Assembly: GCA_937952345.1 (NCBI GenBank)
Contig: CALFYN010000990.1
Span: 1-8,706 of the forward strand
DNA from: an uncultured Acidobacteriota bacterium
GTDB lineage: Bacteria; Acidobacteriota; Terriglobia; Bryobacterales; Bryobacteraceae
Length of the DNA stretch: 8,706 nt
Direction of reading: 5' to 3'
A program made the translations under genes and the position numbers. This document shows, in pieces, positions 6,341 to 8,706 of the stretch (the stretch's first letter is position 1; every line of letters starts with the position of its first letter). Below the pieces are notes generated by a model, which was not told where the DNA came from, searched no databases, and saw nothing but the letters and a program-made list of their open reading frames with translations.

Positions 6341-7120
6341 CTAGCGCGGAGGGAGGGGAGCGGCGGTGCTGCCGCCGAGTCCGGCGTAGGTATCCTTCAC
6401 CTTGGAAACCTTGCTGCCCTGGAAGGTGACGAAGGTCATTTTGCCGGGGGGATTGCCGTAGACCCAATCTTCGTAGTCGACGCCATCTTTGGTTTCGCGG
6501 GATTTGTTGCGGGGGCGGCCGAGGATCATGATGACGGTGTCGCGGTCCATGCCTTCGATGACGCGGCCGTCCTTGATCGCCTTTTGGACTTCGGGGGGAA
6601 GGGTGGAGACGAACTGCTCTGTGGCGGAGCGCTTTTCGAAATCCATGATGGGGAGCAGGATTTTCTTGATTTCGGCGGCGGAAAGCGGGGGCACGCCTTT
6701 GGGGAAGAGGAGGGCGATGTTGCTGCCGAGGGTGGGGTTGCCGCTCTGGCCGATGGGGGAGGTGCGGTTGCCCATGCCGACTTCGACACGCTCATACCAT
6801 TTGCGGCCGCTCTTGAGGCCGCCGTTGATTTCGAAGACGAGCTTGTCGCTGTCGATGGTGACTTTGGTGATCTGGATGGCGTCGCCGAGGCGGCCGGCGG
6901 GGCCGTATTCCTTGGAGGCCTCTTCCCACTTCGCTTTGTCGTAGGTGCCGTCGGAGTTGATTTCGAGGGGCTTTTTGGAGCGCGGGAGCATGGTTTTGAG
7001 CGTGGCGAATTCGGCGGTGAGGCCACGGAGTATTTCGACGCGCTCATCATCGGTGAGTTTACGGGCGGAGGCGGGGAGGACGCTCGCAATGACGAACCCG
7101 GCAACCAGCAATGCTCGCAT
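6341..7120 (-). CDS. Secreted protein with BamE/SmpA-like C-terminal domain
   Basis: The 259-residue product has a Sec signal peptide (MRALLVAGFVIASVLPASA, cleavage after residue 19) and no lipobox cysteine, so it should be soluble in the periplasm. Residues about 20-180 are a conserved-looking region without a named domain. Residues about 182-245 follow the BamE/SmpA-OmlA pattern: IEGMDRDTVIMILGRPRNKS (start of a helix pair with G-x-P), then YEDWVYG, then KMTFVTFQGSKVSKVKD as paired strands. In BamE this fold belongs to the outer-membrane protein assembly complex, but the same fold occurs in other envelope proteins, and this one is much longer than BamE (about 110 residues) and not lipidated, so I would not call it BamE. 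The start is fixed by AAGGAG 8 bases upstream, which overlaps the stop of the protease gene, pointing to coupled translation of the two. An open extension to 7174 lies inside the protease gene and is rejected. Confidence 0.85.
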   Translation of the reverse strand: MRALLVAGFVIASVLPASARKLTDDERVEILRGLTAEFATLKTMLPRSKKPLEINSDGTYDKAKWEEASKEYGPAGRLGDAIQITKVTIDSDKLVFEINGGLKSGRKWYERVEVGMGNRTSPIGQSGNPTLGSNIALLFPKGVPPLSAAEIKKILLPIMDFEKRSATEQFVSTLPPEVQKAIKDGRVIEGMDRDTVIMILGRPRNKSRETKDGVDYEDWVYGNPPGKMTFVTFQGSKVSKVKDTYAGLGGSTAAPLPPR

Positions 7121-7128
7121 GGCGCTTA

Positions 7129-7134
7129 CTCCTT
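7129..7134 (-). promoter_or_regulatory. Ribosome binding site of the BamE-like gene
   Basis: AAGGAG on the - strand lies 8 bases before ATG 7120, and its first base is the last base of the TGA stop of the protease gene. This near-consensus site fixes the start and suggests that ribosomes ending on the protease gene restart here. Confidence 0.85.
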
Positions 7135-7985
7135 CACTCTTCGGGCTGGTAGAAGTGCGAATGCTGCCGCACAACCGGGGCTTTGTACAAGCCGTAGAAC
7201 AGGAGGGCGAGCACCGCAGTGGTCAGCAATCCTGCTTCCGGCCCGTAATCGCCACCGCTCCACAGGGTGGAGACATTCCACTCCATGGAGTAGCCCGTTA
7301 CTTTCATTGTAAATCCGCTGAGGTTGACTCCGAACAGGGGGAGCACAATATTCCACCCATAATGCAACCCGATGGGGAGCCATAAGTCGCGGGAGCGGAG
7401 GAAGGCGAGTCCGAAGAGGAGTCCCCAGAGCATGGTGTTGGCGAGGCCGAGGTTGTTGGCGTTTTGGTTGTTGGAGTGGGCAAGGCCGAAGATGACGCTG
7501 ACGGGGAGGATGGTGGCGAATTCGCCGGCCATGGGGAGGAGAACCTGGAAGCCGTAGCCTCGGAAAAGGAGTTCTTCGCCGATGGCTCCGAACAAGAGGA
7601 CGATGGCGAGGAAGACGATGCTCAAGGGGCTGAATTGCCAGTCCTCGGCGGGGCGGAGGTGGGCGGCGCCGAAGATGAGGGGCGGAACGAGGACGAGGAG
7701 AGCGGCTCCGGCGCCACCGGCGAAACCGAGCCAGAGGTTGGTGCGGGAAGCGTGGGTCCAGCCGAGTCCGACGAAGGAGAGATTGCCGCGTTCGTAGACG
7801 CGGAGGGCGATGGTATTGGCGATGGCGGCGGCGGCGAAAGTGCCGAGGGCGGCGGAGACGAGATAGCCGGCGATGGGGTACATGAGGGGGGAGATGATGG
7901 CCATGCCGGCGATTTCGAGGAAGGCGAAGATGCCGACGCGAACGAGGACTCCGAATTTGGAGGGCCTTCCCGGGGTGGGGTGCAT
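7134..7985 (-). CDS. CPBP family intramembrane metalloprotease (CAAX protease / ABI type)
   Basis: The 283-residue membrane protein carries all three motifs of the Abi/CPBP family: EELLFRGYGFQ with E137, E138 and R142; FGLAH with F166 and H170; and HYGWN with H208 and N212. These line the intramembrane active site of Rce1-type proteases; bacterial members act in peptide processing, bacteriocin immunity or membrane protein turnover, and the substrate here is unknown. About seven or eight hydrophobic segments are visible, near 12-31, 33-62, 83-106, 120-136, 155-170, 182-198, 202-222 and 251-268. I start at ATG 7985 rather than GTG 8033, because the longer form would place the TATACT promoter element inside the gene and overlap the start of the divergent hydrolase. 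No Shine-Dalgarno site precedes ATG 7985. The gene leads the row of - strand genes and is followed after 13 bases by the BamE-like gene. Confidence 0.92.
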   Translation of the reverse strand: MHPTPGRPSKFGVLVRVGIFAFLEIAGMAIISPLMYPIAGYLVSAALGTFAAAAIANTIALRVYERGNLSFVGLGWTHASRTNLWLGFAGGAGAALLVLVPPLIFGAAHLRPAEDWQFSPLSIVFLAIVLLFGAIGEELLFRGYGFQVLLPMAGEFATILPVSVIFGLAHSNNQNANNLGLANTMLWGLLFGLAFLRSRDLWLPIGLHYGWNIVLPLFGVNLSGFTMKVTGYSMEWNVSTLWSGGDYGPEAGLLTTAVLALLFYGLYKAPVVRQHSHFYQPEE

Positions 7986-8010
7986 ATATGGGTATGGTAC
8001 AAGGGGTTGC

Positions 8011-8018
8011 AGTATACT
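8011..8018. promoter_or_regulatory. Palindromic -10 element of a divergent promoter
   Basis: AGTATACT is a perfect 8-base palindrome, so TATACT (5 of 6 to the TATAAT consensus) is present on both strands, at 8013-8018 (+) and 8016-8011 (-). On the - strand, starting about 7 bases on gives a leader of roughly 19 bases to ATG 7985. On the + strand only 8 bases separate the hexamer from ATG 8027. No convincing -35 or extended -10 (TGn) is seen on either side. Symmetric -10 elements are a known cause of divergent transcription in bacteria; the assignment here is from sequence alone. Confidence 0.6.
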
Positions 8019-8026
8019 GGCTGCCA

Positions 8027-8706
8027 ATGTCACGCCTTGCCTTCTCTCTCGTGTGCGCCGCAGCGCTGGCGCAAGCCCAGGATGGTTCGGTACCCCGCGA
8101 CGGATTCCGCCTCCATTACCGTAGCGAAGGCTCGGGCACGCCGATTATATTCTTGAGTGGCGGACCCGGCTTTGAGGTGGATTACTTTGTTCCGGCGGCG
8201 AAATTATTCCCGTCGGGATACCGGCACATATTTTTGGAGCAGCGGGGCACGGGACGATCTCGCCCGGCGAAGCTCCCTTCTGAAATGATGACCGTCGCCA
8301 ACATGTTGGCCGACCTCGAGGCGCTACGCACGCACCTCAAGCTGGAAAGGCTTATCCTGGCGGGGCATTCCTGGGGCGGCATGCTCGCCATGGCCTATGC
8401 CGCCGCGCACCCCAGCCATGTGGATCGCCTCATTCTCATCGGTTCCGGGGGCCACACCATGGAGTTCAACGAGTGGTTTATGAAGAACATTGAGGCGCGT
8501 TTGCATGCCGAAGACCGCGAGGCCCGCGATTACTGGGAGGCTGCTGTCAAGCGCGGCGTCTCGGCGGACAAGGCCATGACGGAATCGATTGGAGCGATCG
8601 CTCCGGGGTACTTCTTTGACCGGAACAAGGGACTCGCCTTCGCCGCTTCAATCTCCGAAGGAGCACTCCACAGCGACGCCTTCATTCCTCTTTACACGCA
8701 GGACGC
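8027..8706 (+). CDS. Secreted alpha/beta hydrolase, prolyl-iminopeptidase type (partial)
   Basis: The first 226 codons are present and the gene runs off the right edge, so Asp and His of the catalytic triad are not in view. MSRLAFSLVCAAALAQA is a short Sec signal peptide with likely cleavage before QDG. Family marks follow in order: SGGPG (44-48), at the place of the HGGPG oxyanion loop of proline iminopeptidases; EQRGTGRS (71-78), the counterpart of DQRGxGxS; and GHSWGG (113-118), the nucleophile elbow with S115. A cap region follows from about residue 142. It may be an aminopeptidase or an ester/amide hydrolase; substrate is not predictable. The start at 8027 needs no Shine-Dalgarno site and lies 8 bases after a TATACT, so the message may be leaderless. 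Codons favour C-ending forms (GCC, CTC, CGC), unlike the G-rich + strand gene at the left edge, which hints at a different history. Confidence 0.9.
   Translation, partial: MSRLAFSLVCAAALAQAQDGSVPRDGFRLHYRSEGSGTPIIFLSGGPGFEVDYFVPAAKLFPSGYRHIFLEQRGTGRSRPAKLPSEMMTVANMLADLEALRTHLKLERLILAGHSWGGMLAMAYAAAHPSHVDRLILIGSGGHTMEFNEWFMKNIEARLHAEDREARDYWEAAVKRGVSADKAMTESIGAIAPGYFFDRNKGLAFAASISEGALHSDAFIPLYTQD

Noticed and set aside
6328..6346. GCGC-rich partial palindrome before the 130-residue gene
   Set aside because: The stem is only about 4 bases with no T-run, so it is not supportable as a terminator or operator.
7121..7174. Longer start of the BamE-like gene at 7174
   Set aside because: It overlaps the end of the protease gene and would bury the signal peptide; AAGGAG fixes the start at 7120.
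6317..7312. Open frame of 331 codons on the + strand
   Set aside because: Antisense to the BamE-like gene and the end of the protease gene, both supported by motifs and a near-consensus ribosome binding site.
7986..8033. Longer protease start at GTG 8033
   Set aside because: It would read through the palindromic -10 element and overlap the hydrolase start; the added residues are not needed for any family feature.
7464..8156. Open frame of 230 codons on the + strand, very acidic and Gly-rich
   Set aside because: Antisense to the protease gene and overlapping the hydrolase start in another frame; composition is that of a shadow.

Overview
The window looks like a piece of a high-GC bacterial chromosome, most plausibly an Acidobacteriota member (Bryobacterales / Solibacter-like). 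This assignment is inference from gene content: a Tat-exported arylsulfatase, a CPBP (CAAX-type) protease followed by a small secreted BamE-like protein, and a very large SEC-C protein. There is no rRNA or other taxonomic marker. I see no tRNA or rRNA genes, CRISPR array, transposase or integrase. No stretch longer than about 50 bases lies outside a gene.

Layout. The left edge (1-51, +) holds the last 16 codons of an unidentified gene. It is followed on the + strand by a 475-codon unknown protein (93-1520) with an N-terminal beta-sandwich-like part and a beta-rich remainder. From 1537 to 7985 six genes lie head to tail on the - strand. Read in transcription order they are: a CPBP intramembrane protease (7985-7134); a secreted protein with a BamE/SmpA-like C-terminus (7120-6341); a 130-residue unknown protein (6327-5935); a truncated relative of short addiction-module-type DNA-binding regulators (5917-5714); a type I sulfatase with a Tat signal (5667-4156); and an 870-residue SEC-C zinc-motif protein (4149-1537). 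The gaps are 13, 13, 17, 46 and 6 bases, so the row could be one long transcript, although the sulfatase has its own strong Shine-Dalgarno site and possibly its own start of transcription. The right edge (8027-8706, +) is the first 226 codons of a secreted alpha/beta hydrolase of the prolyl-iminopeptidase type. It diverges from the protease gene and runs off the window.

The protease and hydrolase share a very short divergent region. It contains the perfect palindrome AGTATACT (8011-8018), which presents a TATACT -10 hexamer on both strands. The hydrolase start codon is only 8 bases beyond this hexamer, so its message may be leaderless.

The + strand is strongly G-rich over C across both + and - genes up to about 8.0 kb, as expected if it is the leading replication strand. 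Two places break this pattern: the 130-residue gene (about 55% GC, little or reversed skew) and the hydrolase. The most unusual content is (a) the 130-residue gene with its half-length regulator partner, which looks like a decayed or atypical two-gene module, and (b) the SEC-C protein, whose zinc motif sits in the middle of a large multi-part protein. I cannot show that either is a new biological system; both are worth searching for conserved neighbourhoods.
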